DNA from: DTU024 sp964518875
GTDB lineage: Bacteria; Bacillota; Clostridia; Christensenellales; Aristaeellaceae
DNA: 50,687 nucleotides
Reading direction: 5' to 3'
Assembly (NCBI GenBank): GCA_964518875.1
Contig: CAZFHI010000013.1
Span: forward strand, 1 to 50,687
Below the pieces are notes generated by a model that saw only the letters and a program-made list of their open reading frames with translations, ran no database searches and was not told the DNA's origin. Below, in pieces: positions 50,401 through 50,687 of this stretch. Within the stretch, counting starts at the first letter, position 1. The number at the start of each line of letters is the position of its first letter. A program made the position numbers and the translations under genes.

Positions 50401-50495
50401 GCAAGCTTCGCGTCAGGGTACGGAACAGAAAACGTTCTTGGCTCGAGCCTGTTTTTATGAAGGCAGTCGAGATCCTGGTGTAAACAAAATTGCAT
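47451..50495 (-). CDS. lacZ: Beta-galactosidase (glycoside hydrolase family 2)
   Basis: The 1014-residue enzyme is the usual length of LacZ-type GH2 proteins. The order is a sugar-binding jelly roll (about 50-215), an Ig-like domain, the catalytic barrel with acid/base E434 in LGNESGYG and nucleophile E497 in FICEYIHSMGQGPG. Further Ig-like and C-terminal Bgal small-chain domains follow (TDNDRGFANI, WLGRGPNESYPDK). No signal peptide is present. AAGGAG is 7 nt before the ATG. It hydrolyses beta-galactosides such as lactose or plant galactosides. It is the first gene of the operon with the phosphodiesterase and yebC. Confidence 0.95.
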   Translation of the reverse strand: MQFCLHQDLDCLHKNRLEPRTFSVPYPDAKLAKKNLPALSPYFTSLNGLWRFELLNGSDAIDEDLLKCAPDNSIAVPGCWQTQGFDAPQYTNIRYPIPYDPPYVPDDNKVGWYQRNFYLPEAFLNRETVLRFEGIDSCAYVYVNKRFAGFTKCPHLTAEFNISAFLNDGENTLDVLVFKWSDGTYIEDQDKWRLSGIFRDVSLLSFSSKRIENINVSATLSDDYASGILNASVNVQGADIVEFSLLSHDDKNVFTESVRVKDGVASLSKKLSDVSKWTAETPCLYTLLVSIKNQAQAVKVGFRRIDTDKGRLLINGVPVKLKGLNRHDTHFALGAFSPVDLMEKDVKLLKRFNMNTVRLSHYPADPAFYDLCDYYGLYVIDEADIECHGVDFIDDMNLIARDTRFEKQMVDRCVRMVKRDFNHPSIIFWSLGNESGYGVNHVKMAEAVRSLDTSRLIHYEQDFEAESADMYSNMYPSVEYVIKQGKSKNSKPYFICEYIHSMGQGPGNIEDYWQAIYKYDRLTGGCGWEMVDHGLLTKTSDGTPYFAYGGDFGDYPNDGNFCIDAFFSPERKPHSAMLEYAHVVRPVRAELTDEKNGKIRLKNLYNFTNLSVFNIFWSVEGEGRVYSSGSLNVKCPAGKKRTVSLALGAYKKGSFLNLEFRLAKATSWAEQNYLVCRDQLELSEGFEEDAFKEPAKSLNAAWHKQLYTVSAGSCEYVFSRNGLEKIRRSGFDLTNAPFTVNMYRATTDNDRGFANIAKAWETYGLNRLQQRVTNFSAQEVEDRITIIVESAHAPKIYPPIVKTVQEFIVLNTGELKYSLSFVPLKWNEHGIGNKPRDLFKNMYVPRLGFRFSMPEEFKNVRWLGRGPNESYPDKKSYAFIGLYKKTVSEMHEEYIYPQENGSHEDTKFVSVQNDSGLGLIIAGEKFAFTCHDYSQEDLQAAKHSFELPRNKDTFVSVDGLMGPLGSNSCGPEPLEKDRLYLNKNFKFSFVIKPYDGQSISTKQAAHTAARRMEL

Positions 50496-50528
50496 TAAGC
50501 TTCTCCTTTAACTGCTGACAATAAGCAT

Positions 50529-50571
50529 ATGATAGCACAACGTGTATAAAAATACCATGTTAACGCTTAAC
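50529..50571 (-). promoter_or_regulatory. Candidate promoter and operator of the lacZ operon
   Basis: On the minus strand an extended -10 (TGC then TATCAT, 50529-50537) lies upstream of the lacZ start without a clear -35. GTTAA-CGC-TTAAC at 50559-50571 is a perfect 5 bp inverted repeat centred on CG, the style of LacI/CcpA-family operators, about where the -35 should be. Confidence 0.35.
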
Positions 50572-50687
50572 TGGGCTTGAATACTTTATGCCGGAAAGTA
50601 TTTTTGTTGATTTAAACGCGCTTCTGACGCTGCCTGTACATTTGTCAATGATGTGAGACCGAGTTAAAGATAAAACGACGGTCTGTA

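Overview
The window looks like a chromosomal segment of a Gram-positive-type anaerobe of the class Clostridia. Support comes from the soj/spo0J-type parAB next to a DUF951 gene, an AddB-type nuclease, a SipS/LepB-type signal peptidase, pstSCAB-phoU-phoBR order, strong GGAGG ribosome binding sites and frequent TTG starts. A Christensenellales-like lineage is my guess only. Gene density is high. I see no rRNA, integrase, transposase, prophage or CRISPR. Isoleucine is written mostly ATA in ordinary genes but not in the two exported proteins that look highly expressed. None of the exported binding proteins has a lipobox cysteine, which is odd for a monoderm.

Layout. 1-1010: a secreted protein with three SH3-like repeats behind a perfect-consensus promoter. 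1399-2091: tRNA-Arg(ACG) and tRNA-Leu(TAA), minus strand, each with terminator and promoter. 2404-5434: a three-gene operon of a ZorA/MotA-like channel with a long cytoplasmic tail, a ZorB/MotB-like OmpA protein and a small exported protein; no Zorya effector follows. 5821-11317: an MFS permease, an AddB-like nuclease without AddA, and a class III-like polyphosphate kinase 2. 11572-15093: a metallophosphoesterase converging on a minus-strand exonuclease III / MFS / TauE operon. 15321-21803: complete phosphate operon pstS-pstC-pstA-pstB-phoU-phoB-phoR with a possible Pho box; PstS is circularly permuted. 22016-25863 (minus): ArsR-type metal sensor, stand-alone HMA metallochaperone, Zn/Cd P-type ATPase and a lipase-like hydrolase.

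26264-34096: an unknown gene with parA and parB, a converging stand-alone winged-helix protein, a metallophosphoesterase overlapping a cytosolic ParB-like/BMP fusion, DUF951, signal peptidase I and a short RecQ. 34378-35868: a pyruvate-kinase-like enzyme with an N-terminal extension and no C-terminal domain. 36352-45474: two tandem 761-residue propeller/solute-binding proteins, two MalF/MalG-type permeases, a MacA/HlyD-like adaptor and a MacB/FtsX-like permease, with no ATPase. A strong hairpin separates the binding proteins from the permeases, and a degenerate tandem array of about nine 38-41 bp units fills the 3' end before a bidirectional terminator. 45923-50495 (minus): beta-galactosidase, glycerophosphodiester phosphodiesterase and YebC.

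The most promising under-described items are the ATPase-less importer/MacAB-like hybrid locus with its 3' array, the ZorAB-like triad, the permuted PstS and the ParB-like/BMP fusion. All function calls come from motif recognition by eye; no searches were run.
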